Assembly (NCBI GenBank): GCA_009780695.1
Contig: WQZN01000001.1
Location: forward strand, 342,306 to 406,305
Direction: 5' to 3'
Source: Microbacteriaceae bacterium
GTDB taxonomy: Bacteria; Actinomycetota; Actinomycetes; Actinomycetales; Microbacteriaceae
DNA length: 64,000 nucleotides
Shown here: positions 17,467 through 24,844 of the stretch, piece by piece
Layout of the letters: the number at the start of each line of letters is the position of its first letter
How positions within the stretch are numbered: position 1 is the first letter of the stretch
Position numbers and translations under genes: made by a program
Notes under the pieces: model-generated
Databases searched by the model: none
Told to the model about the DNA's origin: nothing
The model's input: the letters and a program-made list of their open reading frames with translations, nothing else

Positions 17467-18425
17467 GCTCCCTTCGTGCGGCTGCGCGTCCAGGCGTACT
17501 GCGCCGCGGACAGGACGAGCACCAGGATCGTGAGCGCGAACGAGATCGCCGATCCGTAGCTGAAGTTGTAGTTGGCGAAGGCCTGCGTATACATGTAGGT
17601 CAGCGGCACCTGGGTCGCGTTGTTCGGGCCGCCGCCCGTCATCAGCAGGACCGAGATGAAGACCTGGAACCCGCCCATGATGAGCAGCAGGACGACGACG
17701 AGGGTCGCCGGGCGGATGGCGGGGAGGGACACGTTCCGGAACCGGGCCCACGCCCCTGCGCCGTCGATCGCCGCCGCCTCATGGAGCTCGCGGGGGACCG
17801 CCGTCAGCGCAGCGAGGAAGATGAGCATCGACCAGCCGACGCCCTTCCAGACGCCCAGGGCCGCGATCGACACCAGACCCGTCCAGCGGTTGCCCAGCCA
17901 GTCGACGTTGTGCGGCGCGAGGTGCAGCATGTTCACGAAGACGGCGTTCGCGAGGCTGTCGTCGGAGCCGAAGATGTACTGGAACAGCAGCGAGACCACG
18001 ACCCAGCTGGTCACGACCGGCAGGTAGAAGATCACCCGGAACACCACGCGCCCGGGCAGCTTGCTGTCGAGCAGCACCGCGAGACCCAGGCCGATCACGA
18101 TCTGGAGCGGGACCGTGGCGGCGGTGTAGAAGACCGAGTTCACGACCGAGTCGAGGAACACGGGGTCGTGGATGAGCTGGAGGTAGTTGGCGAACCCCAC
18201 CCACGGGCTGGGCTGGCCGGGAACGATATTCCAGTTGCGCATGCTGAGCAGGAAGGTCTGCACGGCCGGGTAGAGCACGATCAGCGCGTAGAGGCCGAAC
18301 CCGGGAAGGACGAAGGCGTAGGCGACGTAGGAGACGCGGCGCCGGCGGCGCCCGGCAGAAGAGGTCCTCTGCCGGGCGCCCTCGGGCCGCTCCACGACCG
18401 ACCGCTCCGGAGTCATGGTGGTCAC
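17463..18425 (-). CDS. Carbohydrate ABC transporter permease (MalF/UgpA type)
   Basis: The 320-residue permease has an N-terminal basic cytoplasmic segment (AGRRRRRVSY), six helices and the EAA loop ELHEAAAIDGAGAWARFRNVSLPAI (ELHEAAAIDGAGAWARF, RNVSLPAI). It is the partner of the MalG-type permease in a CUT1 heterodimer. GTG 18425 is used; ATG 18416 is possible. It starts 14 bp after the binding-protein stop and overlaps the next permease by 4 bp, the tight spacing seen throughout this operon. Confidence 0.93.
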   Translation of the reverse strand: MTTMTPERSVVERPEGARQRTSSAGRRRRRVSYVAYAFVLPGFGLYALIVLYPAVQTFLLSMRNWNIVPGQPSPWVGFANYLQLIHDPVFLDSVVNSVFYTAATVPLQIVIGLGLAVLLDSKLPGRVVFRVIFYLPVVTSWVVVSLLFQYIFGSDDSLANAVFVNMLHLAPHNVDWLGNRWTGLVSIAALGVWKGVGWSMLIFLAALTAVPRELHEAAAIDGAGAWARFRNVSLPAIRPATLVVVLLLIMGGFQVFISVLLMTGGGPNNATQVPLTYMYTQAFANYNFSYGSAISFALTILVLVLSAAQYAWTRSRTKGA

Positions 18426-18439
18426 GAGCGGGCTTTCCG

Positions 18440-19738
18440 TTAGTTGGAGTACTTGGCGAGGAGCACGTCGGTCTGGCTCGCTGCGCTGTCCATCGCCTTC
18501 TGAACCGTGATCTGACCCTTGAGGGCGGACGTGATCTCGTTCTGCAGGATCGTGTCGATCTGCGTCTCGGCCGGCGTCACCGGGCGGGGCTTGGCGTTCT
18601 TGAGCTGCTGCTGGAACGGCGCGTAGTACGGCTGGATCGACGTCAGCTGGCTGCCGAGGTTCGAGAGCACGGGCATCTGACCGACCTTCGCCATCGCGAG
18701 CTGCGCGGCGGGCGAGAGCAGGTAGCGCATGAACTCGGCCGCGGCGTCCTTGTTCTGCGAGGACTTGGTCAGCACGACATCCTCACCGCCGACGACGCTG
18801 ATGCTGCCCGCCGCGCCCGACGGAACCGGCGCCGTCTGGGCCTGGAACTTGGGGTACTGCGACTGCAGGATCGGGAACGCCCACGGGCCGTCGAGGATGC
18901 TCGCGTAGGTGCCCTTGGCGAGGCCGTCCTCGGTGCCGAGGCCGCCGGGCGCGCCCAGCACGATGTTCGGGATGTAGCCCTTCTTGTACATGTCGACGAA
19001 GTCCTGCACGGCCTTCACCGTGGTCGGGCTGTTCATGTAACCGGTGGCCTTGGTGTAGTCGGCGTTCGTGATGTCGCCGCCGGCGCTCCAGATGAAGGGG
19101 AGGATGTTCCACCCGCTCGTGCCGCCGTCGGCGTAGATGTAGTCGCCCTTGGCCTTGAGCGCGGCGCCGTCGGCCATCATCTGGTCGAGGGTGGTCGGGG
19201 CCGCGGTGATGCCGGCCTTCTGCAGCGTCTGCTGGTTGTAGAGCGTCACGCGGGTGTTCGTGTCGAGCGGCAGGCCGTAGTAGTGGCCCTTCCACTCGTT
19301 GGTGGCGAGGCTGCCCGGGTAGGTCTCGGCAGCCAGCGTCTTGAAGTCGGGCATGTCCGTGTCGAGGGGCTCGAGCACGCCGAGGTTGGCGAGCTCGGGC
19401 ACCCAGATGATGTCCGCACGCACCAGGTCGGGCAGCTGGTCACCTGCGACGGCCGTCACGAGCTTCTGATGCAGGTCGTTGTACGGAACGGCGACGTCCT
19501 TGACGGTGACGCCGGGGTGCAGCTTCTCGAACCCCGGGATGATGACCTTCTCGAGGGTCGACACCTCCGGCGAGTCCGAGCTGTAGGCGTCCCAGAACGT
19601 GACCGTCCCCGAGATCTTCTTGGCGCCGGCCGACGCCAGCGGTGCGCTCGAGGCGCTGCTCGCCCCCGAGGAACAACCGGTGAGCACGAGTGCTCCCGCG
19701 GCAAGGGCCGCGGCTGCGGCGATCGTGACCTTCTTCAC
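18440..19738 (-). CDS. Sugar ABC transporter substrate-binding lipoprotein
   Basis: The 432-residue extracellular solute-binding protein (family 1) has a signal peptide (KKVTIAAAAALAAGALVLTG) ending in a lipobox LTGC, so it is lipid-anchored outside the membrane. The mature part starts GTVTFWDAYSSDSPEV and contains DLVRADIIWVPELANLGVLEPL (DLVRADIIWVPELA, NLGVLEPL) and YYGLPLDTNTRVTLYNQ, typical of oligosaccharide binders. GTG 19738 is preferred over an earlier ATG because it begins exactly at the signal peptide, with AAAGG upstream. It is the first gene of the operon, facing the ROK operator region. Confidence 0.93.
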   Translation of the reverse strand: MKKVTIAAAAALAAGALVLTGCSSGASSASSAPLASAGAKKISGTVTFWDAYSSDSPEVSTLEKVIIPGFEKLHPGVTVKDVAVPYNDLHQKLVTAVAGDQLPDLVRADIIWVPELANLGVLEPLDTDMPDFKTLAAETYPGSLATNEWKGHYYGLPLDTNTRVTLYNQQTLQKAGITAAPTTLDQMMADGAALKAKGDYIYADGGTSGWNILPFIWSAGGDITNADYTKATGYMNSPTTVKAVQDFVDMYKKGYIPNIVLGAPGGLGTEDGLAKGTYASILDGPWAFPILQSQYPKFQAQTAPVPSGAAGSISVVGGEDVVLTKSSQNKDAAAEFMRYLLSPAAQLAMAKVGQMPVLSNLGSQLTSIQPYYAPFQQQLKNAKPRPVTPAETQIDTILQNEITSALKGQITVQKAMDSAASQTDVLLAKYSN

Positions 19739-19841
19739 TGTGGTGTTGCCTTTCTCGAACGGCGTTGTTCGGCATGCGCAGGCATGCGTGGTGGGTGGGA
19801 CCGAGCTCAGCCGGATGGCGGCGCGGGGCCGATGTCCTCCA

Positions 19842-19864
19842 CCGCGGAACAATTATTTCCGCGG
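19842..19864. promoter_or_regulatory. Perfect palindrome, candidate ROK-repressor operator
   Basis: CCGCGGAA (19842-19849) and TTCCGCGG (19857-19864) are perfect 8-bp arms around CAATTAT. It lies about 104 bp upstream of the binding-protein start and in the divergent spacer with the ROK gene. The AT core matches the AT-rich centres of ROK operators such as those of NagC and Mlc. Two more AATAATT-like elements (19873-19879 and 19914-19920) lie nearby. Confidence 0.6.
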
Positions 19865-19887
19865 CAGAAGTAATAATTAGCGAACAG

Positions 19888-19914
19888 ATGCCGTGGATGC
19901 AAGTTCTACGGCAT
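19888..19914. promoter_or_regulatory. Second inverted repeat in the divergent sugar-locus spacer
   Basis: ATGCCGT (19888-19894) is exactly inverted at 19908-19914 with a 13-bp spacer. It neighbours AT-rich sequence at 19912-19940 that is the best candidate promoter area for the ROK gene. It could be a second operator for the ROK protein or a site for a catabolite regulator of the LacI type. Confidence 0.45.
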
Positions 19915-19990
19915 AATTATTTTTGTAACGAAATGAATACGACGCTCGAAGCTGGCGTTAGCCTGAAAGCCCACCGAAGAAAGTGAACGC

Positions 19991-21139
19991 GTGACCATCG
20001 AATCGGCCACCTGGACCGCGGGACCCGCCGCGGCGCGCGACGTCGCACTCGAGGTCCTCCTCCATGGTCCGATATCACGCAGTGAGATCGCTCGGAGGCT
20101 CAAGCTCTCGGCAGGCTCGCTGACCCGGTTGAGCACGCCCCTCATCGAGGACGGCCTCCTCGTCGAGACGGGCGAATACCAGGACGGGCGAGCGGGGCGT
20201 CCGTCGCGCCCCCTGGACATCAAGCCCGACTCGCGGCACTTCCTCGGCATGAAGCTCACCGGTGAGAGCCTCCAGGGCGTCGTCACCGACCTCCGCGCCA
20301 CGGTCCTGCACTCGATTTCCCAGGCGCTGCCCTCGCGCGCGCCGGACGACGTCGCCGATGCGATCGCCGCTCTCGTGAGCGAGTTGCTCGAGGTCGCCCC
20401 GGATGCCACGGCGCTGGGAATCGGGCTCGGTGGCCGCATCGCAGAGGACGGAACGGTGCGCAGCGCCCCCTTCCTGGACTGGGCGGACGTCCCCCTGCGG
20501 CACATGGTCGAGTCGCGCTGCAACCTGCCCACCGTGGTCCAGAACGACGTCATCGCGTTCACCGAAGCCGAGCACTGGTTCGGTGCCGGCCGCGGCCTCG
20601 AACGCTTCGCCGTGGTGACCCTCGGGGCCGGGGCCGGGTACGGCCTCGTCGAGCACGACGCGATCGTCTCGAACGACGACGCCGGCATCGGTCTCGTCGG
20701 GCACTGGCCGCTCGACCCGCTCGGGCCGCTCTGCCCCGCCGGCCACCGCGGTTGCGCGCACAGCGTGCTCACGCAGTCGGCGATCGTCTCCGCCGTCTCT
20801 TCGGGGATCGGACGCGAAGTCGACTACGCCGAGGCGATGAGCCTCGCGGAGGCCGGCGATCCGGTCGCACGGCGCGTCGTCGACGATGCCGGCCTGGGCC
20901 TCGGACGGCTTCTCGCCGCGATCGCGAACCTGACCATGCCGCAGCGCATCGTGCTCGGCGGCGAAGGCGTCCAGCTGTTCGACGTCGCGGCGGATGCCGT
21001 GCACGCCGGCATCCGCCGCGACCGCGACCCGCGCGCCGCCGACATCGACCTCGTCACCACACCGGGTGACGATCTCGAATGGTGCCGGGGCGCCGCCGTC
21101 ATCGCGATCCAGACCTACGTGCTCGGAACCGCCGTCTGA
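19991..21139 (+). CDS. ROK-family transcriptional regulator
   Basis: The 382-residue protein has an N-terminal winged helix (ISRSEIARRLKLSAGSLTRLSTPLIEDGLL, read as ISRSEIARRLKLSAGSLTRL then STPLIEDGLL) followed by a sugar-kinase-like ROK domain. GIGLGGRIAEDGTVRS and VTLGAGAGYGLVEHD are the ATPase-fold phosphate loops. CPAGHRGCAHSVLTQSAI carries the zinc-binding Cys-x4-Cys/His of ROK proteins in slightly altered form. Such regulators release DNA when they bind a sugar or sugar phosphate. It is divergent from the ABC/GH15/GH66 operon, its probable target. Confidence 0.92.
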   Translation: MTIESATWTAGPAAARDVALEVLLHGPISRSEIARRLKLSAGSLTRLSTPLIEDGLLVETGEYQDGRAGRPSRPLDIKPDSRHFLGMKLTGESLQGVVTDLRATVLHSISQALPSRAPDDVADAIAALVSELLEVAPDATALGIGLGGRIAEDGTVRSAPFLDWADVPLRHMVESRCNLPTVVQNDVIAFTEAEHWFGAGRGLERFAVVTLGAGAGYGLVEHDAIVSNDDAGIGLVGHWPLDPLGPLCPAGHRGCAHSVLTQSAIVSAVSSGIGREVDYAEAMSLAEAGDPVARRVVDDAGLGLGRLLAAIANLTMPQRIVLGGEGVQLFDVAADAVHAGIRRDRDPRAADIDLVTTPGDDLEWCRGAAVIAIQTYVLGTAV

Positions 21140-21168
21140 CCCGCAACCCGCCCCGCGATAATCGACGC

Positions 21169-21744
21169 ATGACCGACTCGCGCCCCGCCCGCGGGCGCCC
21201 GAGCGCGTTCGACCGCGATGCGGTGTCGGCGACGGCCATCGCCCTGTTCGCCGAGCGCGGCTACGACGCCGTCAGCATGAGCGACATCGCGGATGCCGCG
21301 GGCGTCAGCCGCCGCGGCCTGTTCCGCCACTTCGCGTCGAAGGCCGAGCTGATCTGGGACGGCCTCACCCCGGTCGAGGAGGCTCGCGCGCAGGCGCTGG
21401 CCGCGGCGGCATCCGCCACCCCGTTCGAGGCGCTGCGCCTCGCAACGCTCGCCGGCGCGGCCGCGCTGCCCGACCCCGAGGCGACCCGCACGCGCCTGCG
21501 CATCATGGGCACGCACCCTGAGCTCATCGCGTTCGGCTCGGGCCGCATGTTCGCGAGCTCGCAGCTGCTCGTCGCACACCTCGGCGAGCGCGGCCTCGAC
21601 CCGCTCGCGGCGCGCACCTTCTCGAGCGCCGTCACCGCGGCGGTGTTCGACGCCTATCTCTTCTGGGCGATCGAGACGGCGGATGCCACGCCGCAGGCGA
21701 CCCTCGAAGCGGCGTTCGAGCGCCTGGCCCGCCTCGGCTCCTGA
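21169..21744 (+). CDS. TetR-family transcriptional regulator
   Basis: The 191-residue protein has a TetR N-terminal helix-turn-helix: AIALFAERGYDAVSMSDIADAAGVSRRGLFRHFASKAEL (in parts AIALFAERGYDAVSMSDIA and GVSRRGLFRHFASKAEL). The C-terminal ligand domain resembles the acyl-CoA-dehydrogenase-linked type (TetR_C-like, mycofactocin MftR-like). ATG 21169 is 29 bp after the ROK stop and begins at the conserved RGRP basic arm. It is convergent with the SDR gene across a REP-like palindrome; its target is not evident. Confidence 0.88.
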   Translation: MTDSRPARGRPSAFDRDAVSATAIALFAERGYDAVSMSDIADAAGVSRRGLFRHFASKAELIWDGLTPVEEARAQALAAAASATPFEALRLATLAGAAALPDPEATRTRLRIMGTHPELIAFGSGRMFASSQLLVAHLGERGLDPLAARTFSSAVTAAVFDAYLFWAIETADATPQATLEAAFERLARLGS

Positions 21745-21785
21745 GGCATCCGCCTCACGCCGAACTCACCCCGGCCCGAATTCAC

Positions 21786-21844
21786 CCCAAGTGTGAGTTC
21801 GGGTTGCTCGTTTCGCGAGGTGTCGGCCCGAACTCACACTTGGG
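21786..21844. repeat. REP-like palindrome, family 1, copy A
   Basis: Perfect 18-bp arms CCCAAGTGTGAGTTCGGG (21786-21803) and its complement (21827-21844) enclose a 23-nt loop. It sits between the convergent TetR and SDR genes. Related copies are at 24721-24780 and 33848-33918. Confidence 0.9.
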
Positions 21845-21891
21845 TTGAGCTTCGGCTGGGGGGGGTGAGCCCGGGCCGACAGCACCCGGAA

Positions 21892-22641
21892 CTAGATCGC
21901 CGACCAGCCCGTGTCGTTGGCGAGCACGGCGCCGTTGACGTTCGACGCGTCCTCGGAAAGCAGCCAGGCGATCGACGACGCGAGCTGCTCGGGCTGCGCG
22001 AGGCCCGGCACGACGACCTGCATGAACGCGCCGATCGCCTCGCCGGCGAGCTGCGACTTGAACTCCGCCTGGATGTTGGTCTGCACCGCGCCCGGTGCGA
22101 CCGAGTTCACGCGGATGCCCTTCTTGCCGTACATGACGGCCGAGTTCTTGGTCAGGCCGATGACCGCGTGCTTCGACGAGGTGTAGGCGGCGCCGGCGGC
22201 CGAGCCGCGCAGACCCGCTTCGGACGAGACGTTGACGATCGAGCCGGCGCCCGCCTCGAGCATGCCGGGGATGACGGCGGCCATGAGCTTGGCGGTCGCG
22301 GTCAGGTTGACGGCGAACACGAAGTCCCACTGCTTCCAGTCGATCTCGTGCGCGGGCTGGAACGAGTCCATGACGCCGGCGACGTTGGCGAGGCCCCAGA
22401 CGGTTCCACCGGCTGCCTCGACGATGCGAGCGATGTCCTCGTCCTTCGTGATGTCGCCGGCCACGGTGACGATGTCGAGCCCGGGGTTCTCGGCGGTGAG
22501 CTCGTCGAGGCGCGTCGCCACGACATCCGCCGCGATCACGCGGCCGCCCTCCGAGGCGACCCGCACGGCGGTCGCCTTCCCGATGCCCGAACCCGCGCCC
22601 GTGACGATGACGGTCTTGCCGGTGAAACGATCTGCAGCCAC
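21892..22641 (-). CDS. SDR-family oxidoreductase
   Basis: The 249-residue classical short-chain dehydrogenase has the cofactor motif VTGAGSGIGKAT at residues 12-23, the structural LANVAG (NNAG variant) near 89, catalytic Ser at VNVSSEAG and YTSSK (Tyr-x3-Lys) near 154. It resembles broad alcohol/3-ketoacyl reductases. GTG 22641 has GAGG upstream. It stands alone between the TetR gene and the divergent MarR-exporter operon, so its substrate cannot be assigned. Confidence 0.88.
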   Translation of the reverse strand: MAADRFTGKTVIVTGAGSGIGKATAVRVASEGGRVIAADVVATRLDELTAENPGLDIVTVAGDITKDEDIARIVEAAGGTVWGLANVAGVMDSFQPAHEIDWKQWDFVFAVNLTATAKLMAAVIPGMLEAGAGSIVNVSSEAGLRGSAAGAAYTSSKHAVIGLTKNSAVMYGKKGIRVNSVAPGAVQTNIQAEFKSQLAGEAIGAFMQVVVPGLAQPEQLASSIAWLLSEDASNVNGAVLANDTGWSAI

Positions 22642-22809
22642 TTCGCTACCTCTTCCTCGAACCCGCGATGGTGATGAGGAAATTCTGGCACTCGGTGCCG
22701 TAAATCAGCTCAGAACCGCTAGCGCATGCCGTCGCGGCGCGGCGATTCCGCACGGCCGTGCCGATGCGGCTGGCGAACCCGGGCATCCACGACCCTCATT
22801 CGTCAGTAA

Positions 22810-22821
22810 ACCTTGCAAGTT
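22810..22821. promoter_or_regulatory. Palindrome overlapping the MarR gene promoter
   Basis: CTTGCAAG (22812-22819), extended to AACCTTGCAAGTT, is palindromic and overlaps the region just before a -10-like TACGAT (22827-22832). Transcription from there would begin at or next to GTG 22840, giving a leaderless message. This is a natural place for autorepression by the MarR protein. Confidence 0.5.
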
Positions 22822-22839
22822 ACGCTTACGATATTCATC

Positions 22840-23280
22840 GTGGACACTGCAATCGAACCGGAAGAGCTCGCCGACCGCATCGGCGAGATGATGGCCGCGC
22901 TGCGGCGCGAGATGCGCAGCGGCCGACAGATCGGCGATCTCGCGCCGCGTCACGAGGCCGCACTGGCCTGGCTGCGCCGCAAGGGTCGCCTCACCACCGC
23001 TCAGCTCGCCCGCTTCGAGCAGATCACGCCGCAGTCGATGGGCGTGGTCGTCGCGGAGCTCGTCGAACGCGGCTGGGCCGTGAAATCGAAGGACCCGGAC
23101 GACGGGCGCCGCGAGCTGCTCGCGCTGACGGATGCCGGCGCCGCGACCGTCGCGCAGACCGATGCCGAGCGGCACGCCGACCTCGTGAACCTGCTCGCCA
23201 CCCGCCTCAGCGACGACGACCGCGAGCTCGTCGCCCGCGGCCTCGAGGTCCTCATGCGCATCGAGACGGAGCAGAAGTGA
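22840..23280 (+). CDS. MarR-family transcriptional regulator
   Basis: The 146-residue winged-helix protein shows the MarR layout: GRLTTAQLARFEQITPQSMGVVVAEL (in parts GRLTTAQLARFEQ, ITPQSMGVVVAELVERG) for helix-turn-helix, the wing KDPDDGRRELLALTDAG with the family Asp-x-Arg, and a long C-terminal dimer helix. GTG 22840 is preferred to TTG 22813 because homology starts there and a -10 lies just before. It overlaps the exporter gene by 4 bp (GTGA), a standard repressor-exporter operon responding to an antimicrobial or phenolic ligand. Confidence 0.88.
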   Translation: MDTAIEPEELADRIGEMMAALRREMRSGRQIGDLAPRHEAALAWLRRKGRLTTAQLARFEQITPQSMGVVVAELVERGWAVKSKDPDDGRRELLALTDAGAATVAQTDAERHADLVNLLATRLSDDDRELVARGLEVLMRIETEQK

Positions 23281-24683
23281 CGACACCGACCCCCGCCACC
23301 GCCCCGGCGAGCACCGGCCGCTTCACCTGGCGCTTCGTGACGCCCGTGCTGATCGGGCCCGTGCTGAACCCGATCAACACGAGCATGATCGCCGTCGCGC
23401 TCGTGCCGATCAGCCGCGACCTGCACGTCACGACCGCGGTCGTCGTCTGGCTCGTCGCCGGTCTGTACCTCGCGAGCGCGATCGCCCAGCCCACGATGGG
23501 CAAGCTGGCGGATGTCTTCGGACCGAAGCGCGTGTACCTCGTCGGCCTCGTGGTGGTGCTGGTCGCCGGCATCCTGCCCAACATCTGGCACGATTTCGCG
23601 GCCGTGCTCATCGCCCGCGTGCTGATCGGCATCGGCACCTCGGCGGCGTACCCGTCGGCAATGGCGCTGATCCGCGACCAGAGCCTGCGGCTCGAGCGGC
23701 AGACGCCCGCCGCGCTGCTGTCGGGGCTCTCGATCGCGTCGCAGACCACCGCCGCCGTGGGGCCGGTGCTCGGCGGCATCCTCATCGCCGTCTTCGGGTG
23801 GCAGTCGATCTTCCTCGTCAACATCCCGCTCGCGGGCATCGCGCTCGTGACGAGCCTGCTGTGGATCCCCGGCGACGCGACCCGCCCCGACCGCACCGGC
23901 CCGAAGCCGCGCCTGCGCGACATCGACCCCGTCGGCATCGTGCTGTTCGCGGGCACGCTCGCCTCGCTGCTCGTGTTCCTGCTCGACCTGCGCATCGACA
24001 CCCTGTGGCTCGTCGCCGTGAGCGCGGTGCTGCTCGGCGCGCTGCTGTGGTGGTCGCTGCGCTCGCGGACGCCGTTCATCGATGTGCGGATGCTGCGCCG
24101 CAACGGCCCGCTGACCCGCACCTACCTGCGCATGCTGCTCGTCTACCTCGGCGCCTACACGATGATGTACGGCTTCAGCCAGTGGGTGCAGGGCTCCGCC
24201 GGGTTCTCGGCCGATCAGGCGGGCTTCATCCAGCTGCCGACGGCCGTGCTCGCGGCGCTGACCTCGACCGCGGTGGCGAAGAACCGGCGGCTGCGGCTGC
24301 CGCTCGTGCTCTCCGGCGCGATCCCGTTCTTCGGCGGCCTGCTGCTGATCTTCCTGCACGCGAACAGCGCCCTGTGGCTGCTGCTGCTCGTCGCGGCGGT
24401 CTTCGGCGTGCCGCAGGGCCTCGCCTCGGTCAGCAACCAGCAGGCGCTCTACCGTCAGGCGCCCGGCGATCAGCTCGGCACCGCCTCGGGACTCTCGCGC
24501 ACCGCGGTGTACCTCGGCTCGATCCTGTCCTCGGCGGCGATCGGTCTCGCGTTCCCGACCGCCCCGACCGATGCCGGCCTGCACGTGCTCGGCGTCGTGA
24601 TCGCCTGCGTCGTCGGCGCGGCGGCGGTGCTCGCGCTGGTCGACCCCGCGCTGCGGTCGTCGCCGCGCGCCGCTTCGGAGTAG
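23277..24683 (+). CDS. MFS multidrug exporter (DHA2/EmrB-like)
   Basis: The 468-residue protein has about 14 hydrophobic segments. The loop GKLADVFGPKRVYLVGL is motif A between helices 2 and 3, VLIARVLIGIGTSAAYPS is motif B, and SGLSIASQTTAAVGPVLGGIL is the antiporter motif C region of helix 5. These place it with proton-driven 14-helix drug exporters. Its GTG start overlaps the MarR stop, so the two are coupled. The drug or metabolite is unknown. Confidence 0.9.
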   Translation: MTTPTPATAPASTGRFTWRFVTPVLIGPVLNPINTSMIAVALVPISRDLHVTTAVVVWLVAGLYLASAIAQPTMGKLADVFGPKRVYLVGLVVVLVAGILPNIWHDFAAVLIARVLIGIGTSAAYPSAMALIRDQSLRLERQTPAALLSGLSIASQTTAAVGPVLGGILIAVFGWQSIFLVNIPLAGIALVTSLLWIPGDATRPDRTGPKPRLRDIDPVGIVLFAGTLASLLVFLLDLRIDTLWLVAVSAVLLGALLWWSLRSRTPFIDVRMLRRNGPLTRTYLRMLLVYLGAYTMMYGFSQWVQGSAGFSADQAGFIQLPTAVLAALTSTAVAKNRRLRLPLVLSGAIPFFGGLLLIFLHANSALWLLLLVAAVFGVPQGLASVSNQQALYRQAPGDQLGTASGLSRTAVYLGSILSSAAIGLAFPTAPTDAGLHVLGVVIACVVGAAAVLALVDPALRSSPRAASE

Positions 24684-24720
24684 GCCGCCTGCGCTGCGGC
24701 CCCCTCCTCGGTCTCTGCAC

Positions 24721-24780
24721 CCCAAGTGTGAGTTCGGGCTGCCCCCTCGCGCAGCCGACAGCCCGAACTGCCACCTCGGG
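24721..24780. repeat. REP-like palindrome, family 1, copy B
   Basis: The left arm 24721-24738 is identical to copy A (CCCAAGTGTGAGTTCGGG). The right arm 24762-24780 is imperfect. A 28-nt stretch (24724-24751) is identical to 33853-33880 in copy C. It lies between the exporter stop and the DNA-repair gene. Confidence 0.85.
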
Positions 24781-24844
24781 TGAGTTCGAGCCGGATGTCC
24801 GATTCCCGCCACCCGATGTCGGCCGGTCGGCTCATGATGGAGAC

